A stretch of DNA of 64,000 nt from an uncultured Turicimonas sp. (GTDB lineage: Bacteria > Pseudomonadota > Gammaproteobacteria > Burkholderiales > Burkholderiaceae_F), in NCBI GenBank assembly GCA_947854175.1, contig CANTYJ010000027.1, positions 1-64,000 of the forward strand. The letters run 5' to 3'. Positions within the stretch are counted from its first letter, which is position 1. Every line of letters starts with the position of its first letter. Made by a program: the position numbers and the translations under genes. Below the pieces are notes generated by a model. The model worked only from the letters and a program-made list of their open reading frames with translations. It made no database searches and was not told where the DNA came from. Of this stretch, positions 45,941 through 54,398 are shown piece by piece.

Positions 45941-46636
45941 TTAGTGATTTTTGCTATTTTTAGGTCTTCCTCGCCCTCTTAAAGGGGATATCCTTTCAGG
46001 AGCGATATGATTTTCAATTAGAAAGCTTCGATCAGCCCATGGCCAGCCCATTTTCAGATGCTTTTCAATTTCCTTACTACTCTTTTGAGAATATCCCATC
46101 TGAAATATTTCACGATAATGTTTTTGACGTTCAAAAGGAGTGTTCCCCAAATTCCAATATTCTTTGGCCGGATTCATAAAATAATCATTACGCAAACCGG
46201 CATGATGAAAGTAACTGGACCAGGGATAAGTTTCTGCATCCTGTATTTTTAATAGTTCAGGCAACCATTCCATATACAAAAGAGCATCTGTCCTTCTTTC
46301 ATTTCCCTGAATGATAGAAGATCGAAAGCGACCGTGCCATATTGTTCCTGTCCGGCTATATGTATCGTTGAAATATCGGCTATAGAGCCGGGAAAAACTT
46401 TGAACGAATTTCGACAAGTCCTCGGTTGACCGCCTTGGAGACAACAGTAAATTGATATGTTCCGGCAGAATTACATAACCGGAAATATCAACCTGATAAA
46501 TTAGCGAGACCTTGGAAAATAGTCCGAAAATCACATCCAGATCTTCAAGTTGCGGCATTAGAGATAGTTCATTTGAACCGTACAACCTCACATAGTGAAT
46601 CTGATTGAGCATTGAAAGTCTTGATAATCTAGCCAT
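45941..46636 (-). CDS. RAYT-like (IS200/REP-associated tyrosine transposase) protein
   Basis: 231 aa. PF01797-type Y1 transposase fold: MARLSRLSM start, YVILPEHINLLLSP, RTGTIWHGRFRSS, then LLYMEWLPE and TYPWSSYFHHAG. All have counterparts in RAYT/Y1 proteins. The HUH motif reads H-I-N rather than H-x-H, so one metal ligand is changed. The candidate nucleophile Tyr is in LLYME. Basic C-terminus GRGRPKNSKNH. A single copy flanked by short related repeats. Confidence 0.8.
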   Translation of the reverse strand: MARLSRLSMLNQIHYVRLYGSNELSLMPQLEDLDVIFGLFSKVSLIYQVDISGYVILPEHINLLLSPRRSTEDLSKFVQSFSRLYSRYFNDTYSRTGTIWHGRFRSSIIQGNERRTDALLYMEWLPELLKIQDAETYPWSSYFHHAGLRNDYFMNPAKEYWNLGNTPFERQKHYREIFQMGYSQKSSKEIEKHLKMGWPWADRSFLIENHIAPERISPLRGRGRPKNSKNH

Positions 46637-46655
46637 TTCTTTCTTTTTATTTATC

Positions 46656-46667
46656 TGTCACTAATTA
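46656..46667. repeat. Third copy of the TGTCnCTAATnA motif
   Basis: TGTCACTAATTA, 20 bp upstream of the RAYT-like start, similar to the arms at 45886 and 45926. Confidence 0.4.
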
Positions 46668-46747
46668 AGCCGGTCGAATCATTCTACCTCCATTTTAAAA
46701 ATTGAAGCTCACATTTTCTAAAATATCGGAACCAGGGAAAAATAAAA

Positions 46748-47419
46748 ATGAGCGCACAAACATTAGGACTTTACCTTTTAGTTGTATTTATCACCTCAAT
46801 TACACCCGGTGCGGGTGTTTTGTACACTTTGCACAATGCCGTTACCTATGGAGTCAAAAACGCCATTTGGTCTCCGACGGGTAATGCTACCGGTGTGGCT
46901 GTAATGTCTGTAATTGCTGCCAGCGGCTTAGGTACCATCATTCATGCCAATGAAGTCCTCTTTTACGGCCTTCAAACCGCAGGTTGTCTGCTGATGATAT
47001 ATTTCGGCTGGAAAAGCTGGAACGCCCCTGTCATTTCCTTAGAGAGCGATGTCTCAAAGTTAGAAAAAAACTCAAATAAAACCCACAACGTTCACGCTTC
47101 CGGGAACAATAATCCGTGGAAAATCTTTTCCAGTGCCGCTCTGCTGCAGGTAACTAATCCGATGCTTATCGTTTTTTTGTTATCTTTGATGCCTCAGTTT
47201 ATTGACCCGAACACCAACTATTGGACACAGATTATCTTATTAATTAGCCTATTTGTTTTTATCTGCTGGCTGGTTCATATTTTTTATAGCTATTCTGCGG
47301 CGTTAGCCTCTGATAGATGGATGAGTGCTAAATTTTCTTTTTGGCTCAATAAAATAAGTGCCATACTTTTTTGGCTTCTGTCCGGTTCAGTTTTATTAAA
47401 GCTCTACGGCGCGATTTAA
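46748..47419 (+). CDS. LysE/RhtB-family amino-acid exporter
   Basis: 223-aa inner-membrane protein with about six hydrophobic segments. The N-terminal signature SITPGAGVLYTLHNAVTYG matches the LysE/RhtB P-G-P region, with G-A-G in place of G-P. A hydrophilic Asn/Ser/Lys-rich loop sits at residues ~100-125. Single gene with its own terminator. Substrate not predictable. Confidence 0.85.
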   Translation: MSAQTLGLYLLVVFITSITPGAGVLYTLHNAVTYGVKNAIWSPTGNATGVAVMSVIAASGLGTIIHANEVLFYGLQTAGCLLMIYFGWKSWNAPVISLESDVSKLEKNSNKTHNVHASGNNNPWKIFSSAALLQVTNPMLIVFLLSLMPQFIDPNTNYWTQIILLISLFVFICWLVHIFYSYSAALASDRWMSAKFSFWLNKISAILFWLLSGSVLLKLYGAI

Positions 47420-47429
47420 TTTAATACTT

Positions 47430-47459
47430 GGCAGATCATAAAGATCTGCCATTTATTTA
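47430..47459 (+). terminator. Terminator of the LysE-type gene
   Basis: GGCAGATC/GATCTGCC 8-bp stem, ATAAA loop, then ATTTATTT. Confidence 0.75.
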
Positions 47460-48563
47460 GCCGAGAAGTTTCTTGACGAAAGCGACGACAAGATCTGAGC
47501 CTGACGGAAGAATCGAGTCGTCAAAGGTCATATTTCTGTCGTGTAATCCCGGTGTAGCACCTGCTCCAATTCCAAAATACACTGTTCGAAGCTCGGGCTT
47601 GGAATGCTTATAGAAATGAAAATCTTCTCCACCGCCACCACATGGTGCAGCTAATGCCTGTTCTCCGAACTGTTCTTTAATGGTTTCATCCATCGTCTTC
47701 ATCAATTCTTTATCATAATCGGGACCCGGACAAAATTCAGTTCTCTCAAAGTAATTCTGTGTTCCAAAAGAAATTTCCAGTCCGTCACTGGCGGCTTTCA
47801 TCTTTGACAAAATTTCATTGAGCACTTCATTGTCTTGGGCACGGACGTCAAAAGCAAGTTTGACAAAGGAAGGAATTGAGTTTGTAGCACCTTTTTCAGA
47901 ATGGATCTGTGTGGGTTTTATAGACCAGGATTTATTTGGATTGACTTTCATCAAACCAACCGTTGTGATGTATTGAACAGCAGCCTCGATAGGATTAATT
48001 CCAAGATGAGGCCTTGCTGCATGTGCCTGGCGACCTTTAATTTCTACTTCGATTGTTGCGCATGCGACATGAGTGATAGCGGAACAAAATGTGCCAAAAG
48101 GCATGTCTTGGATCGGACGGATATGGAATCCGCAGGCAATATCTACACCTTCAAGAACGCCGTCTTTTGTCATATCCAAAGCACCGGACAGACTTTCTTC
48201 ACCCGGCTGGAAGACCAGGCGGACTTTTCCTTTTTTAATGACGTCCTTTATTGTTTGAGCGCTCGCAAGCAAAACAGCAGAATGAGCGTCATGACCACAC
48301 GCATGGATCGCAATAAGCTTGCTAGGATCTTCTTCCGAAACATACGGTAATGCATCCATATCAGCCCGAAGCATGAGAGTCGGTCCCGGAACGCCGGAGT
48401 CTATGTCAACGACCAGTCCGAAGCCACCGACATGTTCTTTAACGGTAAAACCCATTTCGCGGAGCTTTGTCGCGATGTATTGGGATGTTTTTTCTTCGTG
48501 TTTGGAAAGCTCTGCCAAGTTATGAAGCTCTCTTCTGAAATTAATTGCGTTTTGAGTAGTCAT
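47457..48563 (-). CDS. M20 family amidohydrolase (N-acyl amino acid / hippurate hydrolase type)
   Basis: 368 aa, M20D-type metallopeptidase. Metal and catalytic motifs: MLRADMDALP, HACGHDAHSAV, FQPGEES, a dimerisation domain after residue ~180, and C-terminal GGGGEDFHFY. Hydrolyses an N-acyl amino acid or a related amide in the cytoplasm; exact substrate open. No Shine-Dalgarno precedes the ATG, and the ~120-nt leader is predicted to be structured. Confidence 0.88.
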   Translation of the reverse strand: MTTQNAINFRRELHNLAELSKHEEKTSQYIATKLREMGFTVKEHVGGFGLVVDIDSGVPGPTLMLRADMDALPYVSEEDPSKLIAIHACGHDAHSAVLLASAQTIKDVIKKGKVRLVFQPGEESLSGALDMTKDGVLEGVDIACGFHIRPIQDMPFGTFCSAITHVACATIEVEIKGRQAHAARPHLGINPIEAAVQYITTVGLMKVNPNKSWSIKPTQIHSEKGATNSIPSFVKLAFDVRAQDNEVLNEILSKMKAASDGLEISFGTQNYFERTEFCPGPDYDKELMKTMDETIKEQFGEQALAAPCGGGGEDFHFYKHSKPELRTVYFGIGAGATPGLHDRNMTFDDSILPSGSDLVVAFVKKLLG

Positions 48564-48676
48564 AGAAAATTGAAATAGTAAAACCGGCCGGTAACACTAT
48601 CGCCCTAATCCTCCGGTTTCAATTATGTTCCCGGTAGAGCGTGATGAACCAGCATCTACCGGACTCATAGAAGTAG
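48564..48676 (-). other. Structured 5' leader of the M20 hydrolase gene
   Basis: On the minus strand, two hairpins: CCGGTAGA/TCTACCGG (48631-48638 with 48655-48662) and AAACCGG/CCGGTTT (48581-48587 with 48613-48619) enclosing a GGAGG. Not matched to a riboswitch class I know. Confidence 0.45.
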
Positions 48677-48679
48677 TAA

Positions 48680-48708
48680 AGTTTAGCTTTATCCCTTCGT
48701 TCTTTCAA
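48680..48708 (-). promoter_or_regulatory. Promoter of the M20 hydrolase gene
   Basis: TTGAAA, 17-nt spacer, TAAACT on the minus strand; start site predicted near 48672-48675. Confidence 0.6.
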
Positions 48709-48724
48709 TGAGTGCTTTGACTAA

Positions 48725-49876
48725 TCAATTTCGTTCCTCATAAACAGGATTAAAAATCCGTTCGTATTCTCTTAGAGCAAAGCGGTCTGTCATCCCCGCA
48801 ATATAGTCAGCGACTGTTCTTTGAACGCCTTCATGCTGAGAACGTATATAAAAATTAGGAGGTAAGAGGTTAGGAGAATGAGTAAACTCATCAAATAGCA
48901 GTTCGATAACCCTGGAGGATTTGTTCATCACTCTCAAGACCTGATAATGACGATAAAGAGCATCCATCAAATAGGCCTTGAGTGTCTTCATTTCTTTGAG
49001 GCCCTCATCAGAGAATGAAACCAGCGGAGTGTGTAAAGCTCTTACGTCTTCAACTGACTTTAAAGTGACGGAGTTAATTTTTTCGAGACTGGTTGTAACC
49101 AAATCATCTACAAGGTAGCCTATTATCCGTCTGACCACTTCTTTTTGTGCTCTCCTCAGAGTTATTTGTGGATATTCTTTCATGACCTCATCAAAATATT
49201 TTTTATAAATCGGTACATGAGATAACAGACCTTCGTGTTTCAGGAAAGAACTTCTTAATCCGTCATCCAAGTCGTGGGTACTATAAGCGATGGCATCCGC
49301 GATGTTGACTAATTGAGCCTCAAGACTTGGTTGTGTTTTTTCCAAAAAGCGTTTGCCTAAGTCACCCAATCGCATAGCATCAAGTGTTTTGCAATGCTTT
49401 AAGATACCTTCTCTTGTCTCCCAAGTCAGATTCAACCCGTCAAAAGTCGGATACTGCTCTTCGAGTTTATCGACAATGCGTAAGGACTGCAGATTATGCT
49501 CGAATCCTCCGAAATCTTTCATGCAGTCATTTAGAGCTGCTTGCCCTGCATGTCCGAACGGAGTATGTCCTAAGTCATGCGCTAATGAGATTGTCTCGGC
49601 CAAATCAGAATTCAATTGCAAACGTGATGCCGCGGTTCTGGAAATCTGGGCAACTTCGAGAGAATGCGTCAATCTAGTACGGAACAAGTCCCCCTCGTGA
49701 TTTATAAAAACCTGGGTTTTGTATTCCAGACGTCTAAATGAACCTGAGTGGACAATTCTGTCATGGTCTCTTTGGAATTCCGTCCTAGTCTTACTAGGCT
49801 TTTCTTTGAATATTCTTCCGCGTGACTGAACTGAATGACAAGCATAAGGAGCGAGGACTAAATTTTCTTTAATCAT
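48725..49876 (-). CDS. dgt: Deoxyguanosinetriphosphate triphosphohydrolase-like protein
   Basis: 383-aa HD-domain dNTPase. Metal ligands in HSLEVAQ and AHDLGHTPFGHAGQ, the N-terminal substrate-pocket segment FRRLEYKTQVF, and a later STHDLDDGLRS. Converts dNTP to deoxynucleoside and triphosphate; the shorter (Dgt-like) subfamily. It overlaps aroB by ATGA, the usual neighbour order in betaproteobacteria. Confidence 0.92.
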   Translation of the reverse strand: MIKENLVLAPYACHSVQSRGRIFKEKPSKTRTEFQRDHDRIVHSGSFRRLEYKTQVFINHEGDLFRTRLTHSLEVAQISRTAASRLQLNSDLAETISLAHDLGHTPFGHAGQAALNDCMKDFGGFEHNLQSLRIVDKLEEQYPTFDGLNLTWETREGILKHCKTLDAMRLGDLGKRFLEKTQPSLEAQLVNIADAIAYSTHDLDDGLRSSFLKHEGLLSHVPIYKKYFDEVMKEYPQITLRRAQKEVVRRIIGYLVDDLVTTSLEKINSVTLKSVEDVRALHTPLVSFSDEGLKEMKTLKAYLMDALYRHYQVLRVMNKSSRVIELLFDEFTHSPNLLPPNFYIRSQHEGVQRTVADYIAGMTDRFALREYERIFNPVYEERN

Positions 49877-50955
49877 GGCTTGTAACCTCCCTCTAACAGG
49901 ACTTCACGGATAATTTCTTCCGGCACCTCTGAGACATAGGACTTTCCAAGTCCGTCCATTAGTACAAAATGAATAACTCCCGAAGTACTCTTCTTATCTC
50001 CTCTCATTGCCTCGATTGCATCGTCAATTGATAGTCCTTCAATCCGGGTAGGAAGATTGGCTCTTTTTAACAGTAGCTCAACTTTATTGACTTCTTCTTC
50101 AGAAACTTTTCCAAGTTTTCTGCCGGTCTGAGCGGCCAGCAGTAAACCGCATCCGACTGCTTCGCCATGCAACCACGTACCATAACCGGTCAATTTTTCT
50201 ATGGCATGACCGAATGTATGCCCCAAATTTAGACAAGCTCTTCTTCCGGCTTCTTTTTCATCTTCAGAAACCACTGCTGATTTTATTCTGCAGGAACCGG
50301 CTACAATCTTTGCTATTTCTTCAGCTTCAAGCTCCCGAAGCTGCTCCATCTTGGCTTCAAGCTCAGCAAAATAATCTTTATCGGCGAGCATTCCGTGTTT
50401 GATTATTTCTCCGAGACCGGCACTAATTTCTCTCGCAGGCAGAGTTCTCAGAACATTTGAGTCCGCAATAACTACGCTGGGTTGATGAAAGGATCCAACC
50501 ATGTTTTTACCATATGGCATGTTCATTCCTGTTTTGCCTCCCACAGAAGAATCTACCTGTGCTAACAAGGTTGTCGGTACTTGAATAAAGCGAATTCCAC
50601 GCATATAAATTGATGCAGCAAAGCCTGCCAAGTCTCCGACTACTCCGCCTCCCAGAGCAATAACCACAGACTTTCTGTCAGCTTTCATCCCAGCCAGCTT
50701 ATTGAGTATCATCAGAACTGAATCCCAATTTTTATAAGCCTCGCCATCGGGCAATCGAACGCTTTCTGTTCTTACTACAGCATTACAAATATTTGAAATC
50801 TGCTCTTCATACAAAGGACCGACTGTAGTATTAGTGACAATTAATGCAGAGGAAGCTTTTAGCTTTTGGAGTTCTGAGCCTATCAAAGAAAGAATATTTT
50901 CTCCCAAATAAATTTTATAAGGTGAGTTTTTAACATTTACATCAATTGTTATCAT
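49873..50955 (-). CDS. aroB: 3-dehydroquinate synthase AroB
   Basis: 360 aa. NAD- and metal-dependent cyclisation of DAHP, step 2 of the shikimate pathway. Motifs: ALGGGVVGDLAGFAASIYMRG, TTLLAQVDSSVGGKTG, and metal ligands in LNLGHTFGHAIE and WLHGEAV. Shares one bp with aroK. Confidence 0.96.
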   Translation of the reverse strand: MITIDVNVKNSPYKIYLGENILSLIGSELQKLKASSALIVTNTTVGPLYEEQISNICNAVVRTESVRLPDGEAYKNWDSVLMILNKLAGMKADRKSVVIALGGGVVGDLAGFAASIYMRGIRFIQVPTTLLAQVDSSVGGKTGMNMPYGKNMVGSFHQPSVVIADSNVLRTLPAREISAGLGEIIKHGMLADKDYFAELEAKMEQLRELEAEEIAKIVAGSCRIKSAVVSEDEKEAGRRACLNLGHTFGHAIEKLTGYGTWLHGEAVGCGLLLAAQTGRKLGKVSEEEVNKVELLLKRANLPTRIEGLSIDDAIEAMRGDKKSTSGVIHFVLMDGLGKSYVSEVPEEIIREVLLEGGYKP

Positions 50956-51494
50956 TATCGTTCTTCCTTGTTTAAAACTTCTAAAACGGCGTTGCTCATC
51001 TGGCTAAAGGTCATTTTTTCAGTATCAAATGTCATTTTCTTCACCTCTTCATAAAGAGGTGTTCTCTTTTCAATTAGTTCCTCTATAGTTTTGAACGGGT
51101 CTTCAGTTTGAAGCAGAGGACGGTTTGAATTCCTTGTTCTAAAAAAACAGACTTTTGGCGATGCCAGCAGATGGATAACATGGGTAGCATTGTTTTTAAG
51201 AATTTGTCTATTTTCTTGTATGGTTACGACACCTCCACCGGTAGCAACAACAAGATTTTCAGATTGGGAGAATTCTTTTAATAGTTGGGTTTCTCTTCTC
51301 CGGAAGCCGGCCTCCCCTTCTTTTTCAAAAATCTCAGGAATGCTCACTCCGCTTCTTCTTTCGATTTCTTCGTCAAGATCTACGAATTGGGAACCCAATT
51401 CTCTACTTAAATATTTACCGAATGACGATTTACCAACCCCCATCATTCCTACCAAGAAAATAGATTTGTGTCCTTTTATTGATTTAGCGCTCAT
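50955..51494 (-). CDS. aroK: Shikimate kinase AroK
   Basis: 179-aa NMP-kinase fold. P-loop GMMGVGKSSFGKYL, shikimate-binding DLDEEIERRSG and FRRRE, GGGVV loop, lid around FFRTRNSNRPLLQ. Phosphorylates shikimate. First gene of aroK-aroB-dgt, divergent from the PBP1a gene. Confidence 0.95.
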   Translation of the reverse strand: MSAKSIKGHKSIFLVGMMGVGKSSFGKYLSRELGSQFVDLDEEIERRSGVSIPEIFEKEGEAGFRRRETQLLKEFSQSENLVVATGGGVVTIQENRQILKNNATHVIHLLASPKVCFFRTRNSNRPLLQTEDPFKTIEELIEKRTPLYEEVKKMTFDTEKMTFSQMSNAVLEVLNKEER

Positions 51495-51542
51495 AAACCA
51501 CCAAAATCGGCCTTATTTAATCATTGGAAGAGTTTTCAATTT

Positions 51543-51548
51543 TATAAT
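51543..51548 (+). promoter_or_regulatory. -10 element of the PBP1a gene
   Basis: Perfect TATAAT in the 60-bp aroK/PBP1a divergent gap. It would start transcription near 51555, so the translation start must lie downstream of that. Confidence 0.5.
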
Positions 51549-51587
51549 GTCCCGTTGTTTTCTTTTAACTTTTTCCGATATTCAGTT

Positions 51588-54002
51588 GTGATTTCGAACA
51601 AAAAAACTCAGACCAAAAAAGCACCGGCCAAGGGCACAGCTACTAAGAAAGCGGCACCGAAGAAAAGTTCGGGGTTGTTCTCATTTATAAAGATATCACT
51701 CGCAACCATTATTGCTTTGGTTCTCGGTGGTATCGGAATTGCCCTGTTTGTTTTTGCTCTTGTTTACTCTCAACTGCCTCCGATTGACACAGTCGTTGAC
51801 TACAAACCAAAAGTTCCAATGCGTGTCTGGACAGCCGATGGCAAGCTCATAGCTGAATTCGGAGAAGAACGTCGAGATTTTGTCACGATCGATGAAATGC
51901 CGGCTCATGTCAAACAAGCGGTTATTTCAGCTGAAGATGACGGCTTCTATCAGCACCATGGTATTGAACCGAAAGGCTTTGTTCGTGCAGCTCTAGCCAA
52001 TTTTGCCTCGGGAAAAAGAAGCCAGGGTGCTTCTACGATCACGATGCAAGTTGCCAGAAACTTCTTCCTTTCCAGTGAAAGAAGTTACGTCAGAAAACTT
52101 TATGAAGTTGCGATGGCGTTTAAGATTGAAGCAAATCTAACCAAAGATCAGATTCTTCAAATTTATATGAATCAGATCTTTCTCGGCAACCGTGCCTATG
52201 GATTTGCAGCTGCAGGAAGAACATATTACGGTAAGAACATCCAGCAGTTAAGCGTCGGAGAAGCTGCAACATTGGCCGGACTCCCGGCTGCTCCTTCTGT
52301 CTACAACCCCTTTGCCAGTCCCCAAAGAGCTAAAGTCAGACGTGACTATGTTCTAGGTCGTATGAGAGATCTCGGCTACATTGATGAAAAACAGTACCTG
52401 ACTGAAGTCAATGCCCCGATCCAAACCAGGTTGACCAGACAAGCAGAATCCTCCGTGACTCCGACAAAGATGAATTCTTCGCTACATGCGGAATATGTGG
52501 CTGAGCTGGTTCGAACTTTAATGTTTGATGTATTCCAGCAAGAAACCTACACCAGAGGACTTAACGTTTATACAACCATCAACTCTGAAGATCAAAACTA
52601 TGCTTACCGCTCTTTGAGAAGTCATGTTCAAAGTTATGACCGCTCACGAGGCTATAGAGGACCGGAAGATAAAGTTGATTTATCTGATCCGGCAACAGAA
52701 CAACAAAACATTAGAAATGCTTTGCGGGAAGCTTTGATCGCCAGTGATATGCCGGCTGTTGTTGTCCTGAAGGCATCACCTTCTGAAGTTGTGGTTCAAA
52801 ATGCATCAGGAAAGCAAATTACGATTAAAGGAAAGAATCTGGACTTTGTGAAAAAAGCCCTTCAGCCCAAAGCCAAAGAAGATTTAAAAATCCAACGCGG
52901 CTCAGTTGTCCGTATTCAATCCGGTAAGAACAATGAGTGGGAAATCACTCAAATACCTCAGGTAGAAGCAGCCTTTATTGCGACAAATTATGCGACCGGT
53001 GCAATTCAGGCATTAGTTGGCGGATATGACTTTAATTTAAATAAATTCAATCACGTTACTCAAGCCTGGAGACAACCAGGATCCTCTTTCAAACCATTTA
53101 TTTACTCAGCCGCAATCGAGAAAGGATTTTCACCGCAAACTGTGATTAATGATGCTCCTATTGTGTTGGATCCGTCTGAAACCGGCTTCAAGAAATGGAA
53201 TCCGAAGAACTTCTCCAGAACGTTCAACGGACCAACTATGATGAGAGATGCCCTGAGGAAATCTCTAAACCTGGTTTCTATAAGAATTCTACAAGCTATC
53301 ACACCAAGATATGCGGTTGATTTTATCCAACGTTTTGGTTTCGAGCCCGATAAGCATCCGCCTCATTTGTCCTTGGCTCTCGGAGCCGGTAGCGTAACGC
53401 CATGGGAAATGGTCAGAGGATTCTCTGTCTTTGCCAATGTCGGTAAACGGACTGAACCCTATCTCATCTCTAAAGTGACCGATCAGAACGGGAAGATTCT
53501 GATGCAATCGGCAGTCGAAGCAGAGCATATCGCCGGTGTTGAGGCAGTCGACCCGAGAAATGCATTTATCATGCATAAAATGCTCCATGGAGTTGCTACT
53601 TCCGGTACGGCTGCCCGTTCGACAGCAACACTTAAACGAGGTGATATTGGTGGAAAGACCGGAACCAGCAACGATTCATTTGATGTCTGGTTTGTCGGAT
53701 ACGCCGGGCCTCAGCTGGCAGCGGTATGGCTCGGTTATGATCAACCCAGAACAATGGGTAGACGGGCCCAAGGCGCGAGCTTGGCGTTGCCGGTCTGGAT
53801 TGATTATATGAAGTTTGCCGTGAAAAATGAGCCTGAAGTTGTCCGCCAAGCTCCTCCTGGAGTGACAGTGGACGGCCCCAACTATTACTACACGGACCGA
53901 CAGAATGCTATTACCTCACTCGGTGTGGATGAACCTCCACAATCGGCTGATCCGTTGGGTGATTTGATCCAGAACACCAATATCAGAGGGCAGATATTTT
54001 AA
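51588..54002 (+). CDS. mrcA: Penicillin-binding protein 1A (bifunctional peptidoglycan synthase)
   Basis: About 804 aa. A Lys/Ala-rich cytoplasmic tail and one transmembrane helix (ATIIALVLGGIGIALFVFAL) precede a GT51 glycosyltransferase (EDDGFYQHHGIEPKG with catalytic Glu; QGASTITMQVARN) and a transpeptidase with the three active-site motifs SSFK, SLN and KTGT. I favour the GTG at 51588, because a TATAAT -10 box at 51543 places the transcript start at about the upstream TTG (51555). Neither start has a clear Shine-Dalgarno. Confidence 0.92.
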   Translation: MISNKKTQTKKAPAKGTATKKAAPKKSSGLFSFIKISLATIIALVLGGIGIALFVFALVYSQLPPIDTVVDYKPKVPMRVWTADGKLIAEFGEERRDFVTIDEMPAHVKQAVISAEDDGFYQHHGIEPKGFVRAALANFASGKRSQGASTITMQVARNFFLSSERSYVRKLYEVAMAFKIEANLTKDQILQIYMNQIFLGNRAYGFAAAGRTYYGKNIQQLSVGEAATLAGLPAAPSVYNPFASPQRAKVRRDYVLGRMRDLGYIDEKQYLTEVNAPIQTRLTRQAESSVTPTKMNSSLHAEYVAELVRTLMFDVFQQETYTRGLNVYTTINSEDQNYAYRSLRSHVQSYDRSRGYRGPEDKVDLSDPATEQQNIRNALREALIASDMPAVVVLKASPSEVVVQNASGKQITIKGKNLDFVKKALQPKAKEDLKIQRGSVVRIQSGKNNEWEITQIPQVEAAFIATNYATGAIQALVGGYDFNLNKFNHVTQAWRQPGSSFKPFIYSAAIEKGFSPQTVINDAPIVLDPSETGFKKWNPKNFSRTFNGPTMMRDALRKSLNLVSIRILQAITPRYAVDFIQRFGFEPDKHPPHLSLALGAGSVTPWEMVRGFSVFANVGKRTEPYLISKVTDQNGKILMQSAVEAEHIAGVEAVDPRNAFIMHKMLHGVATSGTAARSTATLKRGDIGGKTGTSNDSFDVWFVGYAGPQLAAVWLGYDQPRTMGRRAQGASLALPVWIDYMKFAVKNEPEVVRQAPPGVTVDGPNYYYTDRQNAITSLGVDEPPQSADPLGDLIQNTNIRGQIF

Positions 54003-54024
54003 CAAAATGTAAAAGTTGACTAAT

Positions 54025-54043
54025 GATATTGATAATCGTTATC
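54025..54043. promoter_or_regulatory. Fur box of sRNA gene 1
   Basis: GATATTGATAATCGTTATC matches the classical 19-bp Fur consensus at 17 of 19 positions. It overlaps the -35 and spacer of the promoter TTGATA (54029-54034), 17 nt, TATAGT (54052-54057), a repressing position. Confidence 0.85.
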
Positions 54044-54063
54044 AATTAGTTTATAGTTTGAAC

Positions 54064-54188
54064 CATCGGATCTTAATTGATCCACTCCTTGAAGAGAGAC
54101 TTCTCTTAAATGGTAGTTAGTTAATGGGGATTGCCTAAAAATTTCAGGCTTAAACCGCAAGTTAAAAAAGAGACTTGCGGTTTTTCTT
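54064..54188 (+). ncRNA. Tandem Fur-regulated small RNA, copy 1
   Basis: About 125 nt predicted from the promoter to an intrinsic terminator. Hairpin 1: GGATC/GATCC (54068-54083). Conserved CTCCTTGAAGAG at 54085-54096. Hairpin 2: AAGAGA/TCTCTT (54092-54107). An unpaired 23-nt core at 54109-54131, identical in copy 2. Hairpin 3: GCCT/AGGC (54133-54149). Terminator: AACCGCAAGT/ACTTGCGGTT (54153-54182) plus a T-run. It encodes no convincing peptide. The Fur box, size and tandem arrangement suggest an iron-sparing sRNA of the RyhB/PrrF functional type, although I see no sequence match to either. Confidence 0.85.
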
Positions 54189-54236
54189 TTTTCTTGAAAC
54201 CTCTTCAAATGAAACAATTTGTAAATTTATATTGTT

Positions 54237-54255
54237 TGTAATGATAATCATTATC
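54237..54255. promoter_or_regulatory. Fur box of sRNA gene 2
   Basis: TGTAATGATAATCATTATC matches the 19-bp Fur consensus at 17 of 19 positions, including a perfect ATGATAATCATTATC. It overlaps the promoter ATGATA (54241-54246), 17 nt, TACAAT (54264-54269). Confidence 0.87.
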
Positions 54256-54275
54256 AATTTGTTTACAATTACAAT

Positions 54276-54398
54276 CATTGAATCAGCAATGATTCGCTCC
54301 TTGAAGAGGGAAACCTCGAATGGTAGTTAGTTAATGGGGATAGCCTAACAAATAAGGCATTTTTAACCGCAGGAATCTTGAGCGACCTGCGGTTTTTT
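54276..54398 (+). ncRNA. Tandem Fur-regulated small RNA, copy 2
   Basis: About 123 nt, homologous to copy 1 at an offset of 210 bp. Hairpin 1: GAATCA-GCAA-TGATTC (54280-54295), a different sequence but the same stem. Conserved CTCCTTGAAGAG at 54297-54308. Hairpin 2: GAGG-GAAA-CCTC (54306-54317). Identical 23-nt core at 54319-54341. Hairpin 3: GCCT/AGGC (54343-54358). Terminator: AACCGCAGG/CCTGCGGTT (54365-54394) then TTTT. Stems are kept while their sequences differ between copies, so RNA structure is selected. Confidence 0.85.

Noticed and set aside
48564-48676. Glutamine riboswitch (glnA/downstream-peptide type) in the M20 leader
   Set aside because: A GTTCATC segment is suggestive, but the conserved GACGGAAGUAGG-type core is missing.
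51190-51591. 133-codon plus-strand frame antisense to aroK
   Set aside because: Shadow of aroK; no independent signals.
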